DNA of 64,000 bases from Merluccius polli (Eukaryota; Chordata; Actinopteri; Gadiformes; Merlucciidae). The stretch is from the NCBI GenBank assembly GCA_030340625.1, contig JAOPHQ010002881.1, positions 26,001 through 90,000 of the forward strand, read 5' to 3'. A model generated the notes under the pieces. It had not been told where the DNA came from. It saw only the letters and a list, made by a program, of their open reading frames with translations, and ran no database searches. Shown in pieces: positions 1-12,796 of this stretch (positions are counted from its first letter, which is position 1; every line of letters begins with the position of its first letter). The translations under genes and the position numbers were made by a program.

Positions 1-35
1 TGGACCTGAAACATGATTCGGTTTTTTTATATTAT

Positions 36-41
36 TTTATT
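36..41 (-). promoter_or_regulatory. Probable rpe polyadenylation signal (AATAAA)
   Basis: The plus strand reads tttatt, which is AATAAA on the coding strand, about 360 nt after the rpe stop codon. It implies a 3' UTR of roughly 0.37 kb covering about 20-401. Its use is inferred from position only. Confidence 0.5.
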
Positions 42-401
42 CTCAAAAATGATTTATCCATTAAAAGTATCCACACAAATCATGAATCAAAAAAATGAAG
101 GAATGTTACAGTCAACTGCATGAAATCAACTCAATCTTTCGCTGTACACTTTTTTTCTTTCCCATGACAGTTGTCAAGCTGAGAGTCACTGGGTGAGTTC
201 CTGGCAGGTTGGAGGAGGAACAAAACAAAAGGTAGGTTGTTTTTGTAGGAGGAAAAGCAAAAGAGCTTCCTTGTACCACTGTATCTGCCGTCTCATGTCG
301 ACACAGCACCACCCGTGCTCTCACCGCGCCGAATCGATTACAAATATACAAAAGGCCTCCTGTTCCCCCTCCGCCTCGGACAAGAGTAGAGGAGGACGAC
401 C

Positions 402-3400
402 TCAGCGGTCCAGGGAGCGTTTCTGGATCGCCTCCGACACCACGGTGCGCAGCAGAGAGATGACAGAGCGCGGGTCGTCGTTACCGATCACGGCGCTGCC
501 CGACACGATCATGTTGGCTCCGGCCTGCATGGGGCAGCCACACGAAGAAACAAAAACACACACGGTGAGGGTCGCAGCAAAACAATATACGGTGTGAATA
601 GCATATCTCGGACGTGTGGTTGTGCTATACCTCGGCACATCTGTGAATTGTGTCGGGGCCGACGCCTCCATCCACCTCGATGTCCAGCGAGGGGAACTGG
701 CTTCGAATCCAGCTGACCTGAGATACACATGAGAGTTAGATATGAAACACAGAAGATCAACTACATTAGGCTTGGTGTTGCATTATACTGTGATATGCAA
801 TTTTGTGATCCATTTAGTAATGACGATAATATATGGCCTCATAGAATCATACTCTGGTCGTCATAGTTTGAATTCCCCTTCAGGTTTAATGAACTACTTA
901 ATAATAAACACGTTATATCTACAGACGTTACACTTTGTTGAATCTCCATTACAAAAATGTAGCCTGGTTCCGCCCGCCTACGTACTTCCGCTCAATTTTC
1001 ATTTCACTTCAGTACTAGGTCTGGCAGTGCTGTATGTTAGAACGATTTCTTTTCCCTGAAATGTGCCTTCCAATCAGCGAACAGGAGGCGCGGCCTGAGA
1101 ACAGTGACGTAGAGGTCGTGCGCGAATTTCAGTTATTGAGCGGAAGTACGGAGGCGGGCGGAGGCTAATGCTAATGCTCACTGCATCTGCCGTTTGTATA
1201 CTGCGCGCAACGTGGTTTCTGGCGCATGAAATACGTCACGACCAAACGTTAGCGATTGGTTAAGGCAGATCCAGAGTGGCACTGGGCAGAGCCAATAGGT
1301 TTTAAACTTCAACAGCACCCGCCTTCAAGTGAGAAATCGTTTGTCTCTATAGCAGTTCTAGACCATGAGTATGAATGAAATGAGTACGAAGGTCTAGTTA
1401 GGACTAGGCTAACAAAAATGGGGAGAGGAGACACACACACAGCCGTCATTTACCTTGGGCATCATGTCATCCATGAACTTCTGTCCTCCAAAGCCAGGCT
1501 CCACCGTCATGACCAGAGCCATGTCTATTTGGTTGGCCCATGGGGCGAGCTCTTCTACTGTAGTACCAGGCTTAATAGCCAACCCAACCTAGAACACACA
1601 ATACAAAACAGAGTCTGAGAAGCTTCTACTATACTCTTGTCATTAGCCTGATGTCAAAATGAAATGAGATAATAGTCTCACAAATCAGACTTCAGATTAC
1701 TAATCTACAGTCTGATGGCAGACGAGCACAAATCTGGGTGAACGGGGCGTTTCTCTTTCTTTCGCTTCATATTTGTTTCGACCAATCATGTTGCAGGAAT
1801 CCTGGATCTGTAAGCACGTAATTGGCCATTAACGGCGAAACGCGAACTCGGCCATCATTTGTAAACAGTAAAAAACTGTCTGTAAAGGTTTCAAATCAAC
1901 ACCGTGTAGACGGGCCACTGTAGAAATACACTTTTTAAAAGCCCCTTCTGAAAGCTTTGTCTACTTGCTCGAATCAGTTTATTTTCAGTGACTCCGCCCC
2001 TTTCAGCCCAGCCTCTGTGCCGTCTCCCCCCAGTAGTTCTGCTATAACATAGTAGGACTACTGGATCAATATTTCTGCTATAACATAGTAGGACCGCTGG
2101 ATCAGTAGTTCTGCTATAACATAGTAGGACCGCTGGATCAGTAGTTCTGCTATAACATAGTAGGACCGCTGGATCAGTATTTCTGCTATAACATAGGACT
2201 GCTGGATCAGTAGTTCTGCTATAACATAGTAGGACTACTGGATCAGTAGTTCTGCTATAACATAGTAGGACCGCTGGATCAGTAGTTCTGCTATAACATA
2301 GTAGGACCGCTGGATCAGTAGTTCTGCTATAACATAGTAGGACCGCTGGATCAATAGTTCTGCTATAACATAGTAGGACCGCTGGATCAGTAGTTCTGCT
2401 ATAACATAGTAGGACCGCTGGATCAGTAGTTCTGCTATAACATAGTAGGACCGCTGGATCAGTAGTTCTGCTATAACATAGTAGGACCGCTGGATCAGTA
2501 GTTCTGCTATAACATAGTAGTACCGCTGGATCAGTAGTTCTGCTATAACATAGTAGGACCGCTGGATCAGTAGTTCTGCTATAACATAGTAGGACCTGCT
2601 GGATCAGTAGTTCTGCTATAACATAGTAGGACCGCTGGATCAGTAGTTCTGCTATAACATAGTAGGACTGCTGGATCAGTAGTTCTGCTATAACATAGTA
2701 GGACTGCTGGATCAGTAGTTCTGCTATAACATAGTAGGACTGCTGGATCCCAGGTTACTTGATTAATGACCTCTGAGTCAGTGTGTATGGCTGTGTACAT
2801 TGGCTTTGCGTTGCTCTGTGAAAACTGACCATATCTTACCTTCATCCCGGCCTCTCTGATCTCCTTGATGAGGTTGCCAGGGTTAGTCGTGGCCTCCAAA
2901 TGAAACGTGTACTGATTGGCTCCCGCTGCAGACATGGGCTTCACCCACTGCTCAGGCCGGGACACCATCATGTGCATGTCTGCGCCGTGACCAAACACAA
3001 TCAATATCAAGAGTCCACACGGTCGGCGCAAACATAAAAGTTGTGTAATTTTTGCTCATTTTTCTCACCAAAGAAGGGATCCGGTCCTACAGACTTCCGT
3101 AAACACTCCACCATCGGATGTCCAAATGTAAGGTTGGGGACGAAATGCCTTTAAAGAGGAGAGGACATCGGGACACACAATCAGTGCGTTTACATGACAC
3201 TCAAGAAAGTCGACTTTTTGGCTTAACCCAACAATGATTGGATTACTAAGATGCATGTATACACCTTAATCAGGTTAAAATCGGTTCGAGTCGACCCTCT
3301 CATTATCAGGTTAAGACCCCTAGATTATGCGATCCATAGCCGACTAAGCCGTGCATGTAACCAGTCGGATTGGATTATCCGTTGAATTGCGTTCTGCGCA

Positions 3401-4715
3401 TGCTCGAGGTCTTTTCCCGGGGCCGTGAACCGGAAGTAGAAGGAGACGATAGTTTTGTTGTTGTTGTTGTTGTTGTCGCCGTCGGATAAGGGATAACGAG
3501 AAACGGCGATTTATTTAAAAAGGTGGCGCTATAAGAATTGTGTCCCGGCCGCGGGAGCGCGCATGGCATGCATTCATTAAAGGTGGAAGCACGCGGACAC
3601 TACGCTTCCATTTCACCTAAGGCTGAATTAAAAGTAGGCCTACATGTTTTTCTAAATGTGGGTCATCAACGAGGTTGTAAAGTAGTGACTTCGGGCACAT
3701 CTGTCAAAATAAATGTTTTTTTCTCCCGACGTGTTTACGACCTTTATTCATTCATTCAGGGCTGTTCTGGTGGGAGAAATATGTTTTCAGTAGCTGTCAA
3801 CTAACTTTGGGTCGGCGATTTATTTAAAAAGCTGGCGCAGAAGATGGAGGAAGCGGTGTCGTGCCTATAGGAGTGTATCTTCATCAACGTGCATTGCTCA
3901 TCAACGAGGTTGTAAAATAACTACGATCTTTATTCATTCATTGCGCCGCGGCCGAACTGACGGCGGTATTCTCTGATATATGAATCTTACAGACTGCGTC
4001 GGGTTCTCCGACTCTCTGGTCCACAACAAGTAAAGACTCCTAGGCGGGTTTATCTCGCCCATGGGGAAAAGGAATTGGGGGAAATTAACTTTGGCTTTGA
4101 CTCTCTGAAGTCCAGACTGAAACGCGACATGGAGGAGAAAGCGATGTTTCAGCTGACAGCTGTCAGTTCACTTCGGGTCCATATCGTTTCTCCGACTCTC
4201 CGCTGTTCCTCTCGGTCGTATGCGGACCGCTCCGCGGACGACCGAGTCGGCATACGACCGAGAGGAACAGTGGAGCGGTGGAGAAATGATTATCACCCGA
4301 GGTGAACTGACAGCTGTCTGCTGAAACATCGCTTTCTCGAATGAGTTTGTTGTTGCTGGTGACGTAAAGGGGTCAACCGGTGGCTCTACTACCACTAGTT
4401 GAAATGGGCACAGCGCCACCTATCGTACCGGGGTATGACACGCTCCGGCCAATGAATCGGATTACTCGCCGCCATGTATACGCGGACAATTGCAGTTGAC
4501 CAGTTGCGGAGCATAGACGAGCAATGGCTTTAATCGGGTTTATTCTGTGCATGTAAACGTACTGAATGTCAGCCTGGAGAGGCGCAGCTACCACCTTGCC
4601 AAAGTTGGCACCAAGTTGCCCAAACAGACTGATCTGACGGGTTAATATGGAGGAAGTGTTGCAGAGGCAGTCGCTTTGTTTTGCAAGCAGCCGAAACAAC
4701 GAAACGTGAGACAGA

Positions 4716-4756
<41 letters not shown>

Positions 4757-4794
4757 CATAGGGGCCTACAATGTGTGAGAGAGCCCTGCTCAGC

Positions 4795-4829
<35 letters not shown>

Positions 4830-4884
4830 CATAGGGGCCTACAATGTGAGAGCCCTGCTCAGCAACACACACACACACACACAC

Positions 4885-4917
<33 letters not shown>

Positions 4918-5212
4918 GAGTACAATGAGACGTACCCTATTGCAGCTAGCCCTAATGCTAGCTGCACTTGTGGTGCATCAACGTCTTCTATTACTATTAC
5001 TAGCTTGGTTGTTGTTGTTGTTGTTGTTGTGGTTATTATTTAACACAACTATGGTATTATTATTATTATTATTTTAAACGGCGTGCTCACCCGTCCATCA
5101 CGTCGAGGTGCAGGTAGTCCGCCCCGCACTCCATCATCCGCACACACTCGCTGCCCAGGCAGGCTAGGTTGCTGCTCAGGATGGACGGCCCGATCTTCGC
5201 CATGTACGCCAT
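402..5212 (-). CDS. rpe: Ribulose-phosphate 3-epimerase, complete six-exon gene
   Basis: Interconverts D-ribulose 5-phosphate and D-xylulose 5-phosphate in the cytosolic non-oxidative pentose phosphate pathway. Coding exons on the minus strand: 5212-5091, 3148-3069, 2979-2840, 1588-1454, 717-631 and 524-402. All introns are GT-AG, and the exon lengths (122, 80, 140, 135, 87, 123) sum to 687 nt, giving 228 aa plus TGA, the same length as human RPE. The metal and catalytic residues of the TIM-barrel family are all in place: His35 and Asp37 (HLDVMD), His70 (DMHMMV) and Asp175 (EVDGGVG). The phosphate-loop region reads VSGSAV. The start at 5212 gives MAYMAKIGPSIL; a second in-frame ATG lies three codons downstream (5203), and I chose the first because it restores the family length. 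Intron 1 (1.9 kb) holds a DNA transposon and intron 3 a minisatellite. Identification is very secure. Confidence 0.97.
960..1167. mobile_element. 208-bp MITE with about 32-bp terminal inverted repeats (rpe intron 4)
   Basis: The left end begins tagcctggttccgcccgcct and continues to cttccgctcaa. The right end is its near-perfect reverse complement, from ttgagcggaagtacgg to ggaggcta. Both flanks show the triplet atg, which fits a 3-bp target-site duplication. There is no coding capacity, so this is a non-autonomous DNA transposon. Superfamily is not determined. It lies between rpe exons 4 and 5. Confidence 0.7.
2033..2749. repeat. 36-bp minisatellite, about 20 tandem copies (rpe intron 3)
   Basis: The unit contains ttctgctataacatagtagg followed by accgctggatcagtag, with a 36-bp period. 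Most copies differ at one or two positions (accgct, actgct or actact). One copy near 2190 lacks a short segment and one near 2594 carries a 1-base insertion. It ends about 90 bp from the 5' splice site of rpe exon 3. The period is a multiple of three, so the minus strand stays open across several copies as a 12-residue repeat. Confidence 0.95.
3182..4564. mobile_element. Non-autonomous TIR DNA transposon, 1383 bp (rpe intron 1)
   Basis: The left terminus reads cagtgcgtttacatg and the right terminus is catgtaaacgtactg, an inverted match with one mismatch over 15 bp. Both sides are flanked by aat, a probable 3-bp target-site duplication. The inside has no transposase. It does contain a direct duplication (gcgatttatttaaaaag near 3506 and 3817; catcaacgaggttgtaaa near 3665 and 3901) and a long palindrome at 4135-4340. 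A 3-bp duplication would suit PIF/Harbinger-like or related elements, but the superfamily is uncertain. Confidence 0.75.
4135..4340. repeat. About 205-bp imperfect palindrome inside the TIR transposon
   Basis: The left arm runs from gagaaagcgatgtttcagct through cggtcgtatgcgg. The right arm is its reverse complement, from catacgaccgagaggaaca to aaacatcgctttctc. The centre lies near 4236 and each arm is roughly 95 bp. It could form a long hairpin. It may be a nested foldback element or an inverted duplication within the host transposon. Confidence 0.8.
4714..4918. repeat. (CA)n cluster with a duplicated unique segment (rpe intron 1)
   Basis: Three (CA)n tracts are separated by two copies of a roughly 40-bp unique segment (ataggggcctacaatgtg then agagccctgctcagcaa). 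A compound unit of microsatellite plus unique DNA has therefore been tandemly duplicated. Confidence 0.9.
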
Positions 5213-7436
5213 GCTGCCGTGCAGTGTGTGCGAGCGCGCGCGAGAGAGGTTCCTTTCAGCTGGGCTGACAGATTTTCCACTTCCGGCTTTCAAAGTAAAG
5301 GTTCCCCCGCCCGTTTAACAATAAAAGTCCCACATGAAAGGGGAAGGGGGAAAAAGAGTCACTAGAGGGCGCACACACTTCAAAGAACATGAATGAATGT
5401 CCACCGTAGCAACGACGACGTCGACGCACTTTAAAATTCAGACCTCGAGGTACAAGTTTGACCCCCCTGCGCCGACACGTGGTGTGGGTTACACTGAAGG
5501 GCCACCGGGGGTGACGGCGGCACCACACACACACATATCGAACGCCGTGTAGGTTTCACTGCACCCTGTGTTTCACAGGTCGTCACACAGGCTTCCCTGA
5601 CTTTGGCCCCCCAGCTGTTGTCGCAGCACAGCAGTGCATGGTCAGGTCCAAATGTATTTTATTTTTTTGTCATGGTGCAGCACAGCAAATCTCCTGCTAA
5701 TGAAGTCCCAGCCTCAGGTAGGCTCAGGATTGCAGCCATGAGGATGTGTGTTATTGTGACTGCTCCTGGTATTTTTGTATGCACTGTCTGCACTAAAAGG
5801 CGTACTAGATATCAGGTCAGGTTGGAGCAGCATACACTTTATGTAATGCAAGTGTGTATTGTAATGGTAAAAAAAAAAATATACAAAAAAAAGTTGAATA
5901 ATGAATCAATCACATTTCCCAATTAGAGAATAGGCTAATTATAAAATGGCCTATGTATGTTTTTTCAATGTATCAGTTTTTAATTTGTTACATTTTGCTG
6001 GCAATTTTGTTATTTAAGTTTCATTTACAAAAAAGGCTTGTACAACCAACAGTCAAATTGCACTGTCAGCAGTATGTGGTGGTGTTATTGCAGGATTACA
6101 TGTAGCCTAGCCAATTATTTTTTGGGGGAAATGTAAATTCGTATTTTTTCAGGTTGTCTTTTCTTTTCTTACAATTTATTGTGTGACTTGAATTTGTGAT
6201 GATGGAGCTGTAAAAGTGAACCCTGTTGGGTCTGTAAACCATCTAGCCTAAATCTAAATAAATAGCTTTCTAAATATCTCAGTCAGGGCGAACCCTCCCC
6301 TGGGTTTGCTCCACGGTCATTATTAGTCCAAAGGCATTGTGTATTTTTAGCACCATGTGCTACTCCTGCAGGACTGTAGCCAGTACAGGTGGTTAATTAA
6401 CAGCTAAACGCAGCATGTGTTAAACATGTTTGAACTTGTTAAATCCTTTCTTACTTTCTTTTTTACAGGACATCACACGTTAGGTTTTAATTACACTTGG
6501 CCACCAAAACAACGGCAGCTCCATGCCATCTCGGACATATAATAAAAAATAAAATAAAAAGGTGTCAGGCAAATCATTATTCATGATTGCAACTGTATGC
6601 GCTCTTAAAGGGGTTTTCCTCATGTTTAGGCTACTTTATGTGTACTTTATGTGTACTTTATGTGTACTTTATGTTTACTTTACGCGTCGACGTCACTAGG
6701 AAATCTGCTGTCGTAGATAAATCTGTTTTCGTCTGACCTTTACCCTCGAACCTTCGAACACAGGAACAGGACCGGAGGCTGCGTTCTGCTCCCTCATACG
6801 GGCCTTCGATAATGAAAGAATGTTTGGTTCTGCTCCAGGTTCCTACTATATTTGATCGTACTGAACCCGTCTAGCGCGTTCCTGCTCACCTTCCGCCAGA
6901 CGTTGACTCTGGCCTCCTGAGAAAACAGCTACTAAAGATGGGTTGAGAGGATAGTACGTGTGCCGTGTGTGTGTGTTGCCTCGCCCTTCCTCTGCTTTAT
7001 GTCTCCCTGGTTAGAGTCCAGTCCACACACATACATGGGGAGAGACCACCGCGTTGACCCCTGGGTCATTGAAAGGGACCCCTCCCTCCGCGTGGCTGAT
7101 TGTCCTAATCAGGTTTGTTTTCCTGTTGGTGTGTGTGTGTGTCTCTATGTGTGTGTCTGTGCGTGTGTGTGTGTTTGTGTGTGTGTTGTTTAGATAGCGT
7201 GTTGTGTAGATAGTGTGTGTTGTGTAGATAGTGTGTGTTGTGTAGATAGTGTGTGTTGTGTGAATCCTCAGTAGATAAACAGCTTCCTCTGAAAAGTTGT
7301 TTGTTATCCAGGATATCCGTGAGGAGAGAGTGTGCACCGTGCACATGGACATCATCGCTTCCACGCGCCACTGAGCAACTTCATCTGGAGGAGAGACGGT
7401 AGGTAGTGATGGAAACATCCAGCTTTCTGCATTATA
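5213..7436. other. Gene-free upstream flank of rpe
   Basis: The first 100 bases upstream of the rpe start are GC-rich and probably hold its promoter and 5' UTR, but no TATA box is obvious. The rest is AT-rich with short simple repeats, for example four copies of a gtgtactttat-like unit at about 6635-6680 and a (TG)n tract with a 16-bp gtgtagata-type minisatellite at 7130-7262. I see no exon or RNA gene. Confidence 0.5.
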
Positions 7437-7997
7437 GGGCTTGTACACATCGCAATGTCACACCGCAATGTCACATCGCAATGTCACAGCCTCCATTTTG
7501 GAAGCATAACAGTATGTTAGTCATTGGAATGTTAGTTCCAACATGGACTGAGTGACTAGAGCGATAGAGTTACACCATTGGTCAGACTCAGTGATGACGT
7601 GGTTGTTGTTGTTTCCCCATTGGGCGTTTCAAAATAAATAGGCGCGGATGGTCCTCGCTTACGTCCGAGATCGTTTACAAGTGCTCTGTTTGTAGACTGC
7701 CATTCATTCTGAATCTATCGAGGGCTGAGGACGGCTTCACGGTCCAGCCACATACATCATAGGTTTTGACCTGGTCTTGTTCAGTAATTAATCATAGTGC
7801 AATGATTTGTCATTTTTGGAAGACGTTTTTGAAACCGCCACAGCGTTTCCTGTGCGAGACGTGGCAAAACAAAGCCAAGGTTGCGATATATTTATGTTGA
7901 TTTAGGATTTTACAGTACTACAACTGTCTTGAGTCCTCTCAACATAGTCGAGTATTGCCAACAAAAACTCCCATGATGCATTCTGATGTACAAGCCC
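7437..7997. mobile_element. MITE, GGGCTTGTACA family, long copy
   Basis: It starts gggcttgtaca and ends tgtacaagccc, an 11-bp inverted terminus. Internal blocks match the shorter copy at 41632-41851: the catttt-ggaag block, the gttagt stretch, gacaaaacaaag-like DNA, ggattttacagtactac, and the segment containing gatgca followed by tctgatgtacaagccc. It has no ORF of note and is non-autonomous. The longer interior suggests it is closer to full length than the 220-bp relative. Confidence 0.75.
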
Positions 7998-10429
7998 GAA
8001 AGGAGACCAGACAGATTAAGCGATCTCAGTGGTGGTTCTTCCTATCCTCACTGTTGAAACGTTGCCCGTTGTGTTTTAGTGACGTACGACATCTCACCTC
8101 AGATGCTAAACATGAAAAACTACCCCGTAGTGCTGCGTCTAAAAAAAACAGATTAGCTTTCTAAAGCTGTAAAAAATAACATTAAAAGCATACCCAAACC
8201 AAGCCATAAACCGCATTTGTAAACCTTTGATCATGACAAGAACATACAGTATAACACTGCAGTTAAAACTGCCCATACCCATCAGACATCAGAAAGATTT
8301 CACTGGCCAGCATGAAATTGCCTGTGAAAACACCCCCAGGGGAAAACATTTGACCGTTCCTTCCAGCAGTTATTGGTCAATGCTTAAAAAGTGGAACAGG
8401 TTGTTCCAAAAGGCATACAGGTTTCAGGGTATTTACCAAAGTAGGATATAAGCAGATTAAAGATTTTGTTATGGAACATTTTGGTACCAGTCCAGAATCA
8501 GCAATCAGTCTCATTTCTGTCCGTCTGACCTTTACATTAAAACATAAAGTGAGTCAATGTTAGTTGTACTACAGTACTAGCCTTTCATGTCGAGGAAGGA
8601 ATTTGGGAGGTGAGTTAAAGCGAATTACAATACAACAAAGCAGTTTCTTTTTTCTTTTCTTTTTTTAATATTCCACTTGCAACTTACAAAGGGGTTATTT
8701 TAATAAGGAGGAATATACGCTTCTCATTAAACACACATTAGAGGTTGACTTGGAACACAGCTGGGAGATTTTAATGCCTCAACCTTCTAAATCTGTCTTT
8801 ATTAGTGAGTTATACATAATTATATACTTATTTATTACTTACTGCACACACACACACAAACACACACATACACACACATACAAACAAGCTGCTAATATGG
8901 AACAAAATAATAGCGCATTGACTCGTTCCAACAAAAAAGTAGGGAAATAAAAACACTTGAGTAACCCTAGACACTTGAAAAAGCCGCCAGCTCTGTTTGT
9001 TTTGGCACGTTTACCAGTAAGACACACACAACCAGTAAGACCATTAGCTAGACCCCTTCTCTCAGTCGTTTTCATGCTGGTAGTGCAAAGACCACACTAG
9101 CGCGCAACCATTCGGTGATGGCCACCACTCGCACTCTATCAACAGAGCATCGCAACATGGCTTCGCTTTCATGTATTATCTTATCGTATCCTCTCCCCAT
9201 CGGAAAAAGACTTGGCTTGTTGTGAAAAGAAGTGAAAAAATATTATCGCCATGGCACATAATCACGAGGGAGTCCCGCTCGCGGACACAGCTGGTGTGAA
9301 GCAGCTGTCGGACCCACTGTAGAGAGCGTTGGAGAGAGAGCCAGGCGATGTTCCTCCCACCACAGTCCACCACGATAAAGACCCCATTTCAGCTTCAATG
9401 TCTTGCCAGTGAATTATAATTGATCGCGTATGCCAAGAAGAAAACACACGATACAAACACAAACTCCCACTTGGAGGAATATCCACGCACACACACACAC
9501 ACGCACATACACACACACACACACACAAACACACAAACACTGAGGTAAACTCCCACACACACTTATCTCAGAAAATATGCAGGATTAGTAACAGCAGACA
9601 GAGTCAGTCAGAACTCACATATGACCACACACTTGCCGACCAGCCTGTGATCCCTCGCTGTGTTTGGGGTCAAATGGTCGTCAGACAGGATGTGACCTGC
9701 AGTAAACACTCTCAGACTCGTGTGTAGCCCAGACTTGTAGCTTAAAATGTCCCCCAGTCCTGTCAAGACAGAACAAACATCTAATAATAATATTAATAAT
9801 TATTATTATAATAATAGCTTAGTTTGTATAGCGCTTCTCATCTGCAGAGGCAAATCTTCATGCGCTTCAAAGGGAAAAGGCTATGGTAAAAGAAAATGTA
9901 TAATAAATAAAAAAATTAAAGGGGGGGGGGGGAAGGGGGAGTACAACTGGGTCGCTATATAAAAGGGTTAAACAGATGGCTGGCCAGTAAAAAAGATTTT
10001 GAGGTGAAGAAACTGAAATAAACCTAAATGAATAAAAAAGTTAAAAAGGGGGAATAAAACAGGGGTGTGCCGCTATAAAAGGCTGAAAAGAAGGCCTGCC
10101 CATAAAAAAAGGGTTTTAAGGCCTGTTTTAAAAAGCTGGATGGACAGGGCAGCTCTGAGATAGTCCGGGATACTAGGGGACCAGAGGTGTGGGGAGAAAG
10201 AGCAGAAGGCTCGGTCTCCCTCTCTACAATTGAGTGTGATTGAAGCCTACTCTCATCCGTGACTCGAACGACACTTTTACAAAAGCTGTGTCTTTATGGG
10301 TCTTCTTTATGTATACACACGGCTACGGTAGTGTATACACAATATTATATACTCATTCATTTAGTACGCTATAGCACAGAGGATGAGCAAGTGACTCAAT
10401 GTAAACAACATCAGCCCACGTTAGTACTC
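7998..10429. other. Gene-free stretch, simple repeats only
   Basis: The stretch contains (CA)n at about 8847-8880 and 9490-9540, an (ATA)-rich tract near 9780-9815 next to a statagcgcttctcat-like block typical of fish interspersed repeats, and a poly-G run at 9920. No exon with plausible splice sites was recognised. Confidence 0.5.
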
Positions 10430-10870
10430 TGAGGTCTGCTAATGAACAGCGTCTGGCGCTGGGAGGGTCCAGGCTCTTCTCATGTGGGATAATAGCTCGG
10501 TGTTGGGAGGAAGCACCGAGGTCCATACGATCTGCTGAATCTGCCCTCCCTATCTTCAAAAGACATTTGAAGACCACCCCTCTTCGCAGAACGTCACATA
10601 AATCACATAGACTTCTGCGCTCTGTCCTGTGTCAGGGATAATGTCATTATTGCGAAATATACCGTAATGTACCGTAATTGACCAATTCAGTATTCAACAA
10701 AGCCGTGTAGTAATGTCCTATAGCTACTCTGCGCTATGTCCAATTGATTTATATGATGATGCAGCATTTGGTCGTTTTTTGTAGTTACTCCAATTTGAAT
10801 TGTGTGCTTTGAGTGTTCTCAGTCGCACTTTTAAGTTTGGATAAAAGCCTCTGCTAAATGGCTAACTGGC
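10430..10870 (+). mobile_element. L2-type LINE 3' end fragment
   Basis: The plus strand encodes a short piece reading ALPIFKRHLKTTPLR at about 10536-10580. It resembles the C-terminal tail common at the end of fish L2/CR1-type reverse transcriptase ORFs (FKxxLKTHLF). About 260 bp downstream lies ggataaaagcctctgctaaa, the typical 3' end of such fish elements. The intervening sequence is degenerate and the element is dead. Confidence 0.6.
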
Positions 10871-11066
10871 TATGTGATACATCTGTTTTACTTTTTCTGT
10901 CTCGTGAGGAGAAAGTGCAGCATGTTCTGCTCGAATTTGCATGGCATCGAGCCTCATGTGGTGTGTTAAGCTGTACAGCCGGTATAACACTGGTTGTTTT
11001 GTACCCAGGTAAAACCCAGAGAAAATTATAGAGGGGCTTAGTAAATGATGCACACGCACATGCACA

Positions 11067-11106
<40 letters not shown>

Positions 11107-11142
11107 TGCTCTCACAGAGGCTAGTCCAGTAGTGTAATTAAC

Positions 11143-11179
<37 letters not shown>

Positions 11180-12796
11180 TTCAAGTCAGAGCTACGAGTA
11201 TGTTACGCTACAGCCCCCTGAGAGCGGACTTAAGGCGTCATTATCGCTCAGCTCCTACTGTCTGGGAGTTTTCATTCAGCCCTTAATATATCATGTGAGG
11301 TATTTCCCCTGCTTTTAGATTGTTTTCCCCCCCACTACTGCGTGCCAGTATGAAAGGCAAATATTGACTTTGCCGATGTGTCCGGTGGTGGACCACATCA
11401 TTGAGGTTGTTTGCCAGAAGGAACTGGCAGATAGCCAACATGTATAGCAACCGTGCCTGTCTGGCTCATCCACTTAAAGAATTGGAGATGCGCTACTATT
11501 TCTTAGCTTAAATTTCGCAGGGCGGCGGCGAGTATCCAAACCAGACCGTCCAAGGAAATCAGATAATGACCCCAGCGTGATTTGAGAGCTATCCTTGTGC
11601 GGCTTAATATACTAATGTCAACAATGGAGGATAGAGATGAGAGAACCACATGTTGAAGCCAAACACGTCTTAGCCATGAGGGTAATTTAGTGACGTTTCA
11701 GTGTATTTTCTTTCCAGGAATGCAATATATCACAGAAGAGAAGTTAAATATGCTCTCTCTTGATATTCCAATCTATCCACACAACATGAATATGAAAAAG
11801 TATTTTATGGACCAAAAATGAAGACCAACATTTGTAATGGATGTAGTTGTTCTGCTACTTCAGAACCTCGAGGTACAGAGACTTAAGGTTTAATATGCAC
11901 AGTGTTACTCCGAAACTTCTTGAGGAAAAAAAAGAGGAGCAGAAAATGATTTGTACATAGTGGGAGACGTCAGGCCATAACAAATCAAAGCTGTTGTTTG
12001 TTGACGTATCCCCGGTGTGTTCCCCCAACACGTTGTACAAGACACACTAGAGAGCAGCCAGGATACACTCATCCGTTCATTAGGGTAGACGTCCTCAGGA
12101 GAAAGTGAAAGCGCCACTGTGAATAACCTTTTGAATACCGCCCGTTAATGACAGCCTGTATTAAATCAGACACGGTTCCCCTACACAGACAGCACATGTA
12201 AACAACTAAAAGCCAAACAAACACACAAACATTTCCTCGAAAGGTTAGATCCGTCGCATGGTAACCGCTCTGGCCCAATGTGTCCCACGCACAGCGACAG
12301 ACAGGCAGACGCATCTGTGTGATTCAGAAACGACAGCAGCAGTGGCGGCGGCGGCGGCGGCCACCACAACACTGCAGGAGACAGCGCTGTCATTTTGTGA
12401 AGCAATAATCATCCTGACACTTTTGCTGTAGATCGTGTCTCTGCGTTCCTGCGGTTTTAAGATGCCATTGATCCCTGTCAGGAATTTCCCCCTCCCCAAC
12501 ACCGCCTCCTCCCTTGGCCCACATACTGCGTCTCTGGGCTCGGCGCCCAGGGGATGGCAAAAAGTTCAAGCACACCAAATTAGGAATCTACGAGTTATGT
12601 CTCTTTTTATTTGTCCATACTTTATGTGACTTAGCGCCATGCGGTCCTCCTGTTTTGGGGCTCGGAGTCAGGAGTCAAAGTGAGCTGTCTAGCTGTTTAT
12701 ATCATGCTAGCTGTCCCCGGGCTCCTAAAGGCCTAATGAGGATGTATGCCTTGCGACCGTTGACTCTGTGTGTGCGGGTGTGTGTTGTTTTGTTAA
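10871..12796. other. Gene-free stretch with two microsatellites
   Basis: (CA)n lies at about 11067-11104 and (GA)n at about 11142-11176. A (GGC)n-like triplet run lies at 12343-12362. The remainder is unique sequence without a convincing exon. Confidence 0.5.

Noticed and set aside
2033..2749. Regular 36-bp repeats resembling a CRISPR array
   Set aside because: The units are head-to-tail with no unique spacers, lie in an intron of a vertebrate gene, and no cas genes are present. It is a minisatellite.
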